DNA from: Maratus speciosus
Lineage: Eukaryota; Arthropoda; Arachnida; Araneae; Salticidae
Assembly (NCBI GenBank): GCA_963932465.1
Contig: OZ010800.1
Location: 100,025,307-100,089,306, forward strand
DNA length: 64,000 nt
Direction of reading: 5' to 3'
Shown: one piece after another, positions 12,117 to 24,295 of the stretch
How the letters are laid out: each line of letters starts with the position of its first letter
How positions within the stretch are numbered: position 1 is the first letter of the stretch
The notes under the pieces: model-generated
Databases searched by the model: none
Seen by the model: the letters and a program-made list of their open reading frames with translations, nothing else
Told to the model about the DNA's origin: nothing
Translations under genes and position numbers: made by a program

Positions 12117-15100
12117 ATATATATATATATATATATATATCACTTTCTTCTGGACACGATAACTTTCGTAATTCTGCACCAATCTCTTCCAAACTGATAC
12201 ATAAAATCATTGGGCATAAAATCTCGGTCAAGTTCGTTAATGGGCAAAATCGGACCAAGGGGAGGGAAATAGGCAGGGGTTTTGTGAAAACAGAAAACAC
12301 CCCATAACTTCTTAATTTTTGTACCTATCAAATCAGTTTAAAGTTTTTATTACTTCTAAAAATAGGGCCAAAAATTTATGTATCACAGATATTTGATAAA
12401 GTTAACAAGTTGGAAATTGCTCGTCAAACGTGGCAAATGAGGTGCGTTCGTACTATAACTAGTTTTATAATTATTTTTTGCACCCCATATTGTACTGAAT
12501 GTATACTTTTTTGCACTTCATAAAGCGCATAGTCTGATACATCATTAAAATGCACTTCCAATATTTTTTTCCCATTCCCCGTAATGTAACGGAACACTTT
12601 TGACTGTCCCTGTAATTAAACTATACATCCGATTTTCCTAAAATTTGAAATAGCTCAACAAAATTTTGCAACAATTATATCTTTAAAATTTCAGGCCATT
12701 CGGAAGGCTGTAATATCATTAAAATGCACTTGCAATAATTTTTCCCATTGGCCGTAATGTAAAGAAAAACTTTTGACTGTCCCTGTAATTAAACTATGCA
12801 TCCGATTTTCCTAAAATTTGAAAGGGCTCGACAAAATTTTGCAACAGTTATATCTTTAAAATTTCAGATCATTCGGAAGGCTCTAATATCATTAAAATCC
12901 ACTTGCAATAATTTTTCCCTTTGGCCGTAATGTAAAGAAAAACTTTTGACTGTCCCTGTAATTAAACTATACATCCGATTTTCCTAAAATTTGAAAGGGC
13001 TCGACAAAATTTTGCAACAGTTATATCTTTAAAATTTCAGATCATTCGGAAGGCTCTAATATCATTAAAATCCACTTGCAATAATTTTTCCCGTTGGCCG
13101 TAATGTAAAGAAAAACTTTTGACTGTCCCTGTAATTAAACTATACATCCGATTTTTCTAAAATTTGAAAGGGCTCGACAAAATTTTGCAACAGTTATATC
13201 TTTAAAATTTCAGATCATTCGGAAGGCTCTCATATCATTAAAATGCACTTGCAATAATTTTTCCCATTGGCCGTAATGTAAAGAAAAACTTTTGACTGTC
13301 CCTGTAATTAAACTATACATCCGATTTTCATAAAATTTGAAAGGGCTCGACAAAACTTTGCAACAGTTATATCTTTAAAATTTCAGATCATTCGGAAGGC
13401 TCTAATATCATTAAAATGCACTTGCAATAATTTTTCCCATTGGCCGTAATGTAAGGAATAACTTTTGACTGTCCCTGTAGTTAAACTATACATCCGATTT
13501 TCCTAAAATTTAAAAGGGCTCGAAAAAATTTTGCAACAGTTATATCTTTAAAATTTCAGATCATTCGGAAGGCTGTAATATCATTAAAATGCACTTGCAA
13601 TAATTTTTCCCATTGGCCGTAATGTAAAGAAAAACTTTTGACTGTCCCTGTAATTAAACTATACATCCGATTTTCATAAAATTTCAAATGGCTCGACAAA
13701 ATTTTGCAACAATCATATATTTGAAATTTCAGACCATTCGGTTGGGTAGTTTTTGCTCTGTTACATGCGGACAGACGGACGGACAGACGGACGGGCACAC
13801 GGACAGACGGACGGACGGACTGAACGACGACTATAGGTGCTACGTATTTATATAATTACGAACGCACCTAAAAATGGGCTCAAGTGGCGCAAAAAATAGG
13901 GTTTTTGGGAGAAAAAAATTCATAACTTCGCCAATTCTCAAGATATCAAATTCAATTAATTTTATTATAAATCTCCTTAACATTATCTAAAACTTTTATA
14001 TTCACAAGTTTTTGATAGGAGCAATTCGTACCGCAAAAAAAAAAAAATTAAAAACGAAAACAAAAAGGACGTTTGAAGAAGAAAAAAATCCATAACTTCG
14101 TCAATTCTCAAGATATCAAATCCAATTAATTTTATCATGAATCTCCTTAATATTATCTACAACTTTTATATTCACAAGTTTTTGATAGGACCAATTCGTA
14201 CCGCAAAAAAAAAAAAATAAAAACGAAAACAAAAAGGGGGTTTGAAGAAGAAAAAAATCCATAACTCCGTCAATTCAAAAGATATAAAATCCCCATAAAT
14301 TTATCATATATCTTCTTAATATTGTCTACAACATCTATATAGACAAGTTTTGGATGGGACCAATTCTTAGAGCAAAAACAAATTAAAAATACATACCGGT
14401 TGAAGTAAAAAATGATCTTAGTAACGGTGCATTCAAATCCAAACTGCTTATTTTCTGACTCATTTTACAATTCATTTTTGCTCTCAAAGGCTTCCAATTG
14501 GTACGTTTTCTTACTCAGAAACTATATAATGTACCGTAATGGTCGATTTTCTGATAGGGGCAGAATATATTTTTTAAATGCTGTTAAAAAGACCATTTTG
14601 AACCGAATTTACCGAAGCGGATTGTGTTGGAAAAATCATTGTATTAAGGATGCGCTTAAATCCAAACTGCTTATTTTCTGACTGGTTTTTAAATTCATTT
14701 TTGCTCTCAAACGCATTTAATTGGTAGATTCGCTTATTCAGAAACTATATAATGTACCGTAATATTCAATTTTTAGATAGAGGCAGAATATATTTCAAAA
14801 AATGATGTCAAAGTGGGCATTTTGAACGGAATTTCCCGAAGCGATTGTGTTAGAAACGAAAAATATTGTCCTTCTGAGAAAATAATTGTTTATATATCAA
14901 GTTTTAATTAATTGAACAAAAAATAAAAACACAGGTCTCTTATAAAAAATCACGTCAGCAAGTTTCATATTTTTTTTTAATTAAAAATGAATCTGGAATT
15001 ATGCCAGAAAATTTCGAGTTGTTGAGCATGGAAAAGTATTTTTTTGAATACCGCCCTAACATGATTCTGATAAAACCAGCTATTATATGAAAATGAAATA

Positions 15101-15237
15101 AAAACTCGTCAAGAGCGGCCAGATAAAATTGTTAAAGTGGATTTATCTATAATCATGATTTAGTTTTCGTTTGTGAAATTAGGATATTTGACTTCGAAAT
15201 CTACCTCTGCCTGTAGGCCGGGCCGGCAGGGATTTTT
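11941..15237 (-). repeat. RepA dispersed repeat, copy 2, inverted and split by a satellite element
   Basis: In minus orientation this begins at 15237 with AAAAATCCCTGCCGG and ends at 11941 with ATCTACCTA. It closely matches 36787-38612 along its whole length. A microsatellite of ATCT units followed by TA units lies at about 12068-12140. Total length is 3,297 bp; removing the satellite insertion of about 1,470 bp leaves about 1,826 bp, the exact length of copy 3. Tandem units of about 115-165 bp, with poly-A, lie at 13880-14370, and paired units (TGCTTATTTTCTGACT) at about 14440 and 14668. No coding frame was found. Confidence 0.85.
12400..13870. mobile_element. satellite-carrying element with 173-bp tandem units, inserted in RepA
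   Basis: Seven anchor words GACTGTCCCTGTAATTAAAC (one with a G variant) start at 12602, 12775, 12948, 13121, 13294, 13467 and 13640, exactly 173 bp apart. The array is bracketed by the inverted pair AGGTGCGTTCGTA (12440-12452) and TACGAACGCACCT (13857-13869). A GGACAGACGGACGG simple repeat lies between the array and the right end (about 13768-13820). About 36 bp outside the left inverted repeat (from about 12400) is also absent from RepA copy 3, so the true left end is uncertain. Unit sequence is related to the 155-bp satellite at 41000-44690. No coding capacity was seen. Confidence 0.8.
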
Positions 15238-15360
15238 CTCTATTTCAGCTGTAGTCACGGGAGATGTTTTCTTTATGAAGTTTTCAGTTTTTGTACAACA
15301 CATGTTTATTAGCGACAAAATTTCGCCAAAGAGAAAAAATATATTTTCATGTAATATTAA

Positions 15361-17053
15361 TATAGGGGAGACTAATGAGGGTTGATCATAGGGAGGCTTG
15401 AAACCATCAATTAGTTTTCATATTTAAATGATTTTCAGTGTTTTATCAATAGGTGTCAATCACGACAACTGGAATGCTCAAACAACAGTCTATGTTTCAT
15501 ACAGGTGATCTAAATAGGTGTGGCAAAAATAAATTTAGAGGCGTCTTCTACTTAAAAGTTGTGTTTTTTAGAAATATTTTCTAAGCTTTTTCAGATAAAA
15601 TATATTATAGAAATTTAAGTAAGTAGGTTTTCAGTAATGCTAATATCCGAGCTTTCATTCCAGGCATAAAGATTGTACAGTAAGTTAGGTTTATCATAAC
15701 AATGTGTTATTCTTCAAAAAAGAGCTATGTGGGAAGACTTGACAAAGTCAATGTGAGGGAAGGTAGAGAAGATGCTCAAAGCATCCTTAATTAAGTGGTT
15801 TTGGAAATCTTTTTATTATACACTGTGCATAATGATAGGGAATGATTATATTTAAAAAAAAAAATGTAATTTTTTTTCTGTAAAGCTACCGTAAAATGAG
15901 GTAGTGGAAAAGAAAATTTTTAAAACTGATTAAAGAAAGATTGCGATAGTATTCACTGTAAGAAAAAAAATAAAGAATTATAAATGGAAAAATTGATAGG
16001 AACTGTTCTTTTATTCTCATTTAAATATTATTTATAAAAGGTAAATAGAAACAGTGACAAAGACTAGAAAGGACCAGAAATTTTGAAAGCAGCACTCTTA
16101 ACCCTTTCTGGGGCAGTGGTATGTTTATGAAACCACTTAATTTTAATTCCCAAACTCGAAAATGGCAACAGAAGTTTGCTAAACTATTTTCCATTTAATA
16201 TGTATGTGAAATTTAGCTTTTTTCATTATTTCAAAAGAAATTTATTCGTAGATTCCGATGCCACGCATATTCAACATTCTAATTTCAACATTCAAATTTC
16301 AAAATTCAAATTTCAACGTTTTAGAACTGAAATCATTTTAGCTTTGAAAGGGTTAAAAGATGTTAATGATAAGTTAAGTTCTAAAAAGACTATAGCATTA
16401 ATCGAAAAACTTTAGGAAGGTATGTAGAAAAATTTAACCAAAATGAATACAGTAAGATGGAGCCAAACTATGTGACAACTACAGTTGTGAGGTCGAGTGT
16501 CTCAAAAAGTAGGACAAGGACACAAAAAATCGGGACAGTTGCTCCTAAATCCGGATATAATAAAACATGAAACCCTATGAAAACGGAAACTGTCTCTAAC
16601 AGAATACTCTCTTACGTGTTTATTTTCCCTACTGTGCAACCAACATTTTCTCCTCTGACTTGCGTTTGCCTCTAAACAGGTTTGTTTAAGCCTCATATTT
16701 TCAAAAATATTTTTCATAATAATTAAAGCATGTAGCATGAACTTATTTTGCTTTTCTTAAACTGATTTAAATTACCTTCACAAATATTTCAATATAAAAC
16801 AAAGCGGGTCAAGCCTCCCATAAAATGGGTCAACCCTCCCATACGTGGTGAGCCTTGACCCATTGTTTTCTCATGATTGAATTCAATAGCTTTTGAATTT
16901 TCTTATATAATACACTTGTGTGGTAATTTTATTTTGATATCTGATTGTATAACGAATAAAATGATATATAAAATTTTATTCTACCTTCAATATTAAAAAA
17001 AAAAAAAACCATTTTTTTAAAATTTGAATCAACACTCCCTAGTTTTCCCTATA
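15361..17053. mobile_element. TIR element, about 1.7 kb, non-autonomous
   Basis: The left end TATAGGGGAGACTAATGAGG pairs with the reverse complement of the right end, TATAGGGAAAACTAGGGAGT; both continue into TTGAT. Subterminal copies of GGGTTGA-C-CAT-GGGAGGCTTGA occur at about 15379-15400 (direct) and 16803-16845 (inverted). No transposase was recognised inside. A possible TA or TATA target was noted at the ends. The superfamily is unassigned. Confidence 0.6.
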
Positions 17054-17133
17054 TATAAATATCATAACAGTTGCGTGTTTTAACTTAAAACTTTTAATTT
17101 AATCAGTTAATCGTTTTTGCCTTTGAACATTTG

Positions 17134-17170
<37 letters not shown>
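17134..17170. repeat. A homopolymer (37)
   Basis: An uninterrupted A run lies between the preceding TIR element and the retrotransposon. It could be the tail of a retroposed sequence, but no body was recognised upstream. Confidence 0.9.
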
Positions 17171-17171
<1 letters not shown>

Positions 17172-17423
17172 ATATATCGAGAGAGATTTTATAAAAAAAG
17201 TTAGCATACTTCTTCTTTTCGTAGTTTTATAATTTTCGCAGTATATTCACTATTGTTAAGCTCGTCGTCCCCAAAGTTTAGACCCATAATTTCCCTCATC
17301 CCTAAATCTTTGCTAATAAATATGAGAAATGACTACTTCCTGACATCCTCAACGATCAAGATTGATTCGTCAAGTATTTCTCTAGACGAAAAGTCTGATG
17401 AAATCTATTTCTTATTTACAATA

Positions 17424-17508
17424 AGGTCATATAAGGCTGTAGCTTTACAAATTCTTGATATAGAAACTATGTAGACTACCGAGGATGTTTGTTAAATTTT
17501 GTGTGAAG
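17424..17508 (+). repeat. flanking direct repeat, copy 1
   Basis: GGTCATATAAGGCTGTAGCT and about 65 following bases recur, diverged, at 23137-23222 in the same orientation. The two copies bracket the LTR retrotransposon at about 160 bp and 450 bp from its ends. Their nature is unknown. Confidence 0.5.
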
Positions 17509-17584
17509 TCCTATTTGGGCATGCAATGTATACCAATAACTTCATTATTTTGTTAACTAAGTATTGAATAACGGAAATATATAC

Positions 17585-17826
17585 TGATAGTGCACTGGTT
17601 GAATTTAAGTAATTAAAACACGGGCTCGTCAATAACTCACAACACTTAATAAATAACAAAGTGAACTTTATCACGATTTTAATTATAAAACCTGTCTGTT
17701 TTTACACCCTTTTAGAATAGAATAAATTGCATGTCAACAAAAACAGAACGTTATCATTTTTTAGAAATTAAACTTACAAAAAATGCTCGCACTGAGCCTT
17801 AGTAGAAGATGAATAAATTTTGAACA
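17585..17826 (-). repeat. 3' LTR of the BEL/Pao element
   Basis: This 242-bp copy aligns along its length with 22447-22689, with scattered substitutions. That divergence indicates insertion long enough ago for both LTRs to accumulate changes. It is flanked outside by TATAC. Confidence 0.9.
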
Positions 17827-17887
17827 TACACCCCCGGCCTTGTAATCTTCAAGGAGTACAAAGAGAAGAGTTCTATATGTCTTACTG

Positions 17888-18445
17888 TTAATGAAAGGAC
17901 AGAGGACAGAGTTTATGTACCGCTCGTTTAAAATTTCCGGCAGCAGTTCTTACTATGGCGACTTTCACACGACCGTCATGATCAACTGCAGTCTTTGAGA
18001 ATGGATGACTTGGCGTAACATGTAGGGCTGTAAAATCTCCCATTATTTGGGTGCCAACAGATGGTGAAGCATGAAAACACTTTAAACAACTACTCACTAT
18101 TTTTCTCACTGCATCTCGATCACTTAAATTCCTGAAATTGGTTCGAACAACAGCTAAAACAAGCTGTGGACCAGCATGTAAACAAGTTGCAATATGATAA
18201 CGCAGCATGTAAATCTGATAACGTTTGATAATTAATGCAGTTATATGATGTGTCTTAGGCAATATTATTGTGTGTTTCTGATCTTCTGAAACATTAGCAT
18301 GTCTCAATCTTCCACAGACACGCAAAATACAATTATGCCCCAGGAATGGGTTTAAAGACAAATGTTTACTTGAAGATTTTAAAGATTTTTGATGACTTAA
18401 ATCAAATATTTCATCACGGAAACACTGGTGTTGGAATATTTTCAA
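17888..18445 (-). pseudogene. BEL/Pao integrase remnant lacking its catalytic core
   Basis: The 185-codon frame contains the H2C2 zinc-binding region (HAGPQLVLAVVRTNF, then SSCLKC, residues about 68-123) and the start of the catalytic domain at SHPFSKTAVDHDG (residues 146-158). It then passes directly to GRVKVAIVRTAAG and HKLCPL (residues 158-181), which normally belong to the C-terminal tail several hundred residues later. The DDE catalytic core is therefore deleted, with the joint near position 17972, and the frame happens to be kept. The usual N-terminal stretch is partly present. This is the 3'-most gene part, just before the polypurine tract. Confidence 0.85.
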
Positions 18446-18599
18446 AACTTTCGTTGTGGAATTTGAAAACTCTAAGACTGAGAGTAAATCATTTACTCGA
18501 TTTGATAACGACTTTCTTGCATTGTCTCCAAATCTTAAGTGTCACGCAACGATTCGTACTAGTCTATTCTAAGAAGAATATCTGAAAATCAGATGATCA

Positions 18600-19368
18600 T
18601 CAATAAGTTTAGAAATATTTACAACACAATGCCCTTTTTTTTATCTTTAGGTTAATTTCTTGTACACCCTTGCCTTCAAATGAATCATTTGACGGTTTAT
18701 CCCATGGCTCTTTTAACCATTCAGGAAAATGAAACACTAGCTAAAAATTCACAAATTCCGATGGTTGCATACCTTTTGTTCCGCAATCAGCTGGATTTTC
18801 AAGCCCGCAAACATGATTACACGAAATATTAGGAAGATCTTAGATTTTAGCAATACGGTTTTGCTACAAAATTTTGCCATCTATGAGGCTCTGAAGAAAT
18901 CCATGCCAACGCAACTTTAGAATCAGTCCACGCAAATACTTCACTCTCTTTAAAACTTAAGTGATCCAAAACAACTTTTAGCAAATTTGTCAAAAGAGGA
19001 GCTGAACAAAGTTCAAGACTTGGGATTGACTGAGTCTTAATTGGTGCGATCCTAGTTTTATATGTCAAAAGATTTATGATGATTTTCTTATTCTGAGAAA
19101 CTGATCCCATATATATTGCAGCACAACATTTTTTTTCAGACGCATCACAAAAGGCGTGAATTTGAAGGTTTATCTTATCTGCAGCTAATATAAATCGAGG
19201 AATTTTCAACTTAGAAATTACCTTTAAATCATTCCGAAAAGATGTCCACCGTTTACTATGTTCTTCACTAATTGGCTCGTCCCAGGTTAGCGAAAATCTC
19301 CATAAATCTTGCAACAGTACCTTCATGAAAACAACACAGGGGGAAAGTAAGCCTAGAGAATGAATCAC
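18600..19368 (-). pseudogene. BEL/Pao RNase H-like region
   Basis: A 173-codon open stretch (18847-19368) contains FCDASEKKCCAAIYM, YKTRIAPIKTQSIPSLELC and FAWTDSKVALAWI, the block typical of the Pao A17/RNase H region. Its Asp residues lie in the CDAS and TDSK motifs. Downstream of a stop, GLENPADCGTKG (about 18790-18830) corresponds to the conserved NPAD-containing connector before integrase. The LINE RNase H at 30312 is unrelated. Upstream the RT frame breaks repeatedly. Confidence 0.87.
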
Positions 19369-19395
19369 CTTTGCAACTTCTGGAAAAATATCTCT

Positions 19396-20557
19396 TTAAG
19401 AATATCTATCCTTTTTCTCAGGGTCTAAGGCAGTGAAACAATAGAAATCACCCATTAAATACCATTGAATTCCTAAAATTTTTATCCCACCATCATTAGT
19501 CAGCAATGACTCTGTACTTTCCTTACATTCTTCAGAAATATTCCTCAGTACTCCAGGTGCATTTGAAATCCATTTTCGTAAATTAAAGCCACCTTGTGTC
19601 ATTAATAATGTCAATTAACTAATTAGTTCCACAACTTCTTCCTCATTTTTCGCCAAAGTGAAAATCATCTACAAGAAAATCTTTTAACACAACTTTAGAT
19701 GCCAAAGGAAAATCATTTTTCTCATCCAAAGCAAGTTGATGAAGGGGTGGAGCGAAACGGGGCAGACGCCGTACCATAACTGATTGTTGTTAAACGATAT
19801 TCCTCTAAAGGATCCTGGGAATTCTCTCTCCAAAAAATCTTTGAAAAATCTCTATCTTCTGGATTAATCAAGATTTGTCGAAACATTTTCTCTATATCTG
19901 CGCGTACAACAATAGTCAAAGTTCTAAATCTTAAAAGAATTGAAAAAAGTTCCTGTTGTATACGGGGTCCGATCATTAGAATATCATTCAAAGACAGACC
20001 AGAGGTAGATTTAGGAGAGGTATAAAAAAAACCTCTTAATTTTGTCGTCGTACTTGATTCACGAATTACCGCATGATGAGGTAAATAAAAAAAAATGCAG
20101 GGACAGTTTCCGATTTGCATATACGTTCCATATGACACAAGCCCAAATATTCCTTCATGAAATCTCGATAGTTTTTGTAAATAGACTATTGTTTTGAAAG
20201 CCTGCTTTCCAAAGAACGAAATCGCTGCAAGGCTAGTTCCTTAGTATCACCTAATTGCGACGGAGAATCTTTAAATGGAAGTTTCACAACAAATCTTCCA
20301 GAACTATTTCGAAAATAATTGCTCTTAAAATGGTCTTCCCATTCTTGTTCGTCCTTAGAAATTCAAACTAGCTCAGGAATGGAATCTAAAGGCCAAAACC
20401 TTTGAACTAAATCATCTAGTTGTAATTGAATATTATTAACAGAAAATGTACGTTGACTTGTATCAAAAGAGGTAGTTCCCGTAATTATCCAACCAAGTTT
20501 AGAACATACAGCGAAGGGTATAGTTTCCCCTCTTTTAATCACTTCCCCTTTAAGCAA
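19396..20557 (-). pseudogene. BEL/Pao reverse transcriptase remnant
   Basis: Several broken frames cover this region. One (19722-20138) holds ADIEKMFRQILINPEDRDF, the RT palm motif with the first catalytic Asp. After a frameshift the second catalytic motif appears as FLVDDFHFG (about 19652-19678) in place of the usual YVDD, followed at once by a stop. The frame at 20363-20557, with CSKLGWIITG, is the protease-RT linker found before the Pao RT. The domain is non-functional as read. Confidence 0.85.
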
Positions 20558-20829
20558 TATAAAGAAAACATTAACTCCTAATAAGATATCTACTGGTATT
20601 TATTCAAATAATAATGGGTCTGCTAGAACTAAATAATTAAAATTATTCACAATATTTGAAGTATTAGAACTATACGGCACATTTGATGTGATTCTTTTAA
20701 ACACAAATGATCTAGTGGCAAATCTAACTTCAGAATTAAAATGGGGAGTAAAATTTTAATTTACCTCTTCATTAGATTCAGCATTATAAGAACTTAAACA
20801 TGTAATCTGTGCTTTAGTAGATTGCCTTG

Positions 20830-20990
20830 GCAAACATCATTTGGGCATACAATTTTCACTTATAAAAGAGGCTTCACTGCCATTATCCAGCAAAGCCCGA
20901 CAGTTTACACGAATACCCGGTGAGTCACGAACCTTAATAATTGCTGTACAAAATAGAGTTTGCTTATTTCGCAATGAATGTAATCCCGAC
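20830..20990 (-). pseudogene. retropepsin (DUF1758-like) remnant
   Basis: The minus-strand frame reads CRALLDNGSEASFIS, matching the active-site region of BEL/Pao aspartic proteases, where the usual signature is D-S-G or D-T-G. Here the middle residue is Asn. A stop follows soon after. It lies between the Gag finger and the RT linker, as expected. Confidence 0.75.
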
Positions 20991-21099
20991 ACAGAGTTGT
21001 TTAGAAATTCATGACTCAGTTGGTCTCGGCTGAAATTCTGGTGCGTTCCGAGAAATAGGGCCAGTCGGCGTTTTAATTACACTATCTGAACACATTTTA

Positions 21100-22208
21100 G
21101 GGTCCCTCGGAAAATGTAAAATTGTATGGTGAGGCTTAGGGCACACTTTACATTCACTTAAACTGTTTCAGATTTTTGCATGGTGTTTATCTAAAAGACA
21201 ATTGTAACATAAGTTGTTTCTTCTAATCAATTCTATTCTTTTATGTACACTTAACGCCAAGAATATAGGACATTTATACAACGGATGTGATTCCTTGCAT
21301 ACACAATTATTACTAGCAGAGAACAATGTCGTTACTTTACCTTTCTTCATTTCCTTTACTGAAGATTTGCTGTTTTGAAGGGTTCTAGCATGATCCTTCA
21401 AGAAAGATAATAAATTATGAAGAGTTCCCCCTACGCTTTTTTAATGTTCTTTCCCACTAATATCTCGTATTTTTATCTAATTTATCACATAATTAATTAC
21501 ATAAACTATCATTACTTTCGAAAATCCACTAACGTGTTTTTTTAAGTACACTTAACGCATGCACACATTCGTTTATAACATCTACGCTCTCTAAAATAGA
21601 CTGCGCATTATCCGAAATACAAGGCATTCCAATTAATTTCTTAATTAATGCATTAATTACTAAAGTTTATTTGAATATCGCTCCTTCTATAATTCTAAAG
21701 CTGACTTATAGTTTGAATCAGATATTGGAAGACTCTCAATAATTTTAAGTGCACTGTTTTTACATGCCGATTTCAAATACTCAATTTTTGACAGCCTGAT
21801 AAACTCTCATTATTGTCCACACTAGCTTTAAACAAATCATAAAATGATATCCATTCTTATAAATTACCACTAAACATAGGAAGTGTCAGTTTTGGGAGCT
21901 TTACTTCTGGTATTTTGGATTTATAAAGACTATTATTTTGATTCGATTCGTTTAAAGTAAATTTTTAGTGGTTTTTTTCGGTAAACACTTAACCAAAGAT
22001 TATCTAGTTTGTCCTGCACGTTTTGTTGCTCATAAACAAAATTATCTACATCTTCTTCTTTACATTGAGAAAAAATTGCATTAAAAAATTCATGTAATTC
22101 CTCATTTAATTTTTCGATTTTATTTTCGAATAAAGAAAGCTGACTAGAATCAGCATCATCTATCGATCTAATATTAATTTCTAGTTTATTAACAGTAGCT
22201 TTTAGCAC
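21100..22208 (-). pseudogene. BEL/Pao Gag remnant with zinc fingers
   Basis: The N-terminal frame (21933-22208) is a charged, helical 91 residues with ENKIEKLNEELHEFF, resembling the coiled start of Pao Gag. A later frame (21168-21401) contains CVCKESHPLYKCPIF and LCYNCLLDKHHA, and beyond a stop SECKVCPKPHHTILH. Together these are the Cys/His nucleic-acid-binding cluster of Pao Gag (C-x2-C, H, C spacing). Between the two, stops and frameshifts remove the middle. Confidence 0.83.
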
Positions 22209-22446
22209 TCTTTAACTAACTAAAATATATTTAAATTCTGCCATAATGAGAAAATATTAACAAAAAAGACTCATCAAACAGTATAGATGTTTAAATGACA
22301 CAACTTCTCTATTAATTTTCGCATCACAAATTTCGGAACAAAGACATGATTACGCTTGAAAACGATTACGCATCTTAAAATTTGTTCTGTGACTTAATTC
22401 TATAAAAACAAAGTATCAAAGCTCCGGCTGACGTAACCAAAAATTA

Positions 22447-22689
22447 TGATAGCGCGCCTGTTGAATTTAAGTAATTATAACACGGACTCGTCCATAACTT
22501 ACAACACTTAATAAATAACAAAGCAAGCTGTATCACGTTTTTAATTATAAACCCTCTTGGTTTTTACTCTCTCTTAGAATAGAATAAATTACATGTCATC
22601 AAAATCAGAACGTTGCTATTTTTTAGACATTAAATTTACACAAAAATGCTCGCACTCAGCCTTAGCAGACGATAAATAAATTTCGAACA
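22447..22689 (-). repeat. 5' LTR of the BEL/Pao element
   Basis: This copy pairs with 17585-17826. On the minus strand it begins TGTTCGAAA at 22689 and ends CTATCA at 22447, with target duplication TATAC outside at 22690-22694. Confidence 0.9.
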
Positions 22690-22694
22690 TATAC

Positions 22695-24295
22695 ATTTCT
22701 AAATCTTTATGATTGCTAAAAAAAATAAAATGTTATTTTTAAGATTCTCAGTGACGACTTTGAGCAAAAACCTGGATAAATGTTTAGATGAAGAATATGT
22801 AATATTCTATTTAAATGCGATCGGCACTGAAATGTGATAGCTGTGCTGTACGCCCTGTGTTTTTCTGTTCGTTTTCATATTTTGGTGTTAAACGTTTTTG
22901 TTTGCCTTAATAGAATGCGGGTAAGTGTTAATTTTACGAATTGGGGTCGACTATTTATTGCAGTTGGGAAGTGGTAGTATTAGCATATGCAGTGGTCCAT
23001 CCACAATCCTGTTGAAGGCATGTCAGTGAATTGTGTGTCACAGCATTTTCCCATGAAAGACAAATGCTGCATAAATTGTGAATCCATCCATTCGGTTCAA
23101 TCGGAACAATTCCATTCGGAACAAGTTTTGCTCGCTTGAGGTCATATAAGGCCGTAGCTATGAAAGTTCTTTATAAAGAAACTATATAGACTATGGAGGA
23201 TTTTTGTTAAATTTTGGCGAATGAAGCGAAATACAATTGAATTGAGCATAACCGATGAAACAGTCTTGTACATTTGTATTTCGAAACCGTCAGTAAGCCA
23301 TTTAACATAATGTGCAACCTATGCTGGAGAATTTTTCGAGCATGAAATAATCGGCTATAACGCTATAGCATCAGCCGTTTTTAAACATGTGTTTGTTTAT
23401 AGATAATGTGAACAGCTTGCTAATTTACCATAATTTTAGACCAAATACGATAATTAAGCAGTAAAGTGATATCTAAAATACTGTAAAATATACAATAAGT
23501 TCCACAATGCAGATGTGCGCCGTAAATGATATATGACGCTAATAAATAATTGGTAGATTTTTTTATTTAAGCATTATGATTTCTCACTTCATAAAATTTC
23601 TATTCATTCTTTCATAGAATGAATTGCTTACAATAATAAATTTTGTTTTACTAATGTATATCTGCTTTACTTGTAAATGTGCGTTCTTCAGTAATTATAA
23701 AACAATTATGCATGAAAATTGTGATGCATTTATTCAAAAAATCGAATATCAATGGATCTACTGTGAAGGTATTTTAGAGAGGTTTTCTTTTAGTATAATA
23801 TCCTTCGATATTCGGTGGATGACGTTCTAAAACCTTCGTGTTGACATTTGTTTTGATCTGATAACTTCTCCAATTGTGTAACTTCCAAAATTGGTTTCTA
23901 CGGATATAGTAATTATTACATTTTCATAAAATTTTGTAGCTTTTTCATGCATATGTTAAATCTACAATCTATATATCTCTATTTAAAATTGTTTTGAGAT
24001 TTTAAATTTTAAACTACCCCTGGACCATTTCAAAACAGCAATAGAGTAATGCTCATTAGTGGTTATCGTAATCTTGCATCTCAGTTTGTAAGATATTGGG
24101 CAATTCTTTCAAAAGTCTGCATAATTTTTTGGAAATTATCTGTTTAATGCCACAAAATTCTTCCAATTTTAAATTTTACATTTCCAGCCATTTGTAATAT
24201 AAAATATATGTTTTCTTTTAAAATCAATGAGATTTATATACACGTTAATTTGCCATTTTATATTTTACGTTGATTATGGAATGTATTAAATGAAA
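22695..24295. other. AT-rich spacer, second flanking direct repeat
   Basis: The second copy of the direct repeat seen at 17424 lies at 23137-23222. At about 22918 an ATGCGG is followed at once by a strong splice-donor-like GTAAGT, in a locally T-rich context. No coding continuation could be traced, so I do not call an exon. Otherwise nothing was recognised. Confidence 0.4.

Larger units (their letters stand above)
17585..22689 (-). mobile_element. BEL/Pao LTR retrotransposon with complete ends and decayed genes
   Basis: Two LTRs of 242 and 243 bp flank Gag, protease, reverse transcriptase, RNase H and integrase remnants in that order on the minus strand. In minus orientation the LTRs start TGTTC and end CTATCA, satisfying TG...CA. 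A 5-bp target duplication, TATAC, lies at 17580-17584 and 22690-22694. The polypurine tract (minus strand, CCGGGGGTG) abuts the 3' LTR near 17830. A TGG-starting primer-binding candidate lies shortly inside the 5' LTR near 22437. Domain order and motifs (Pao-type Gag finger, A17-type RNase H block, DUF5641-like tail) identify BEL/Pao. Every gene has stops or frameshifts, so it cannot move on its own. Confidence 0.93.

Noticed and set aside
12109..12331. Similar 63-codon frames here and at 38228-38419
   Set aside because: Both lie in the same part of RepA copies; the frame is not kept in copy 1, so it is repeat DNA rather than a gene.
22900..22935. First exon ending ATGCGG before GTAAGT
   Set aside because: The donor is good but there is only one possible codon context, and no acceptor or downstream coding sequence could be traced.
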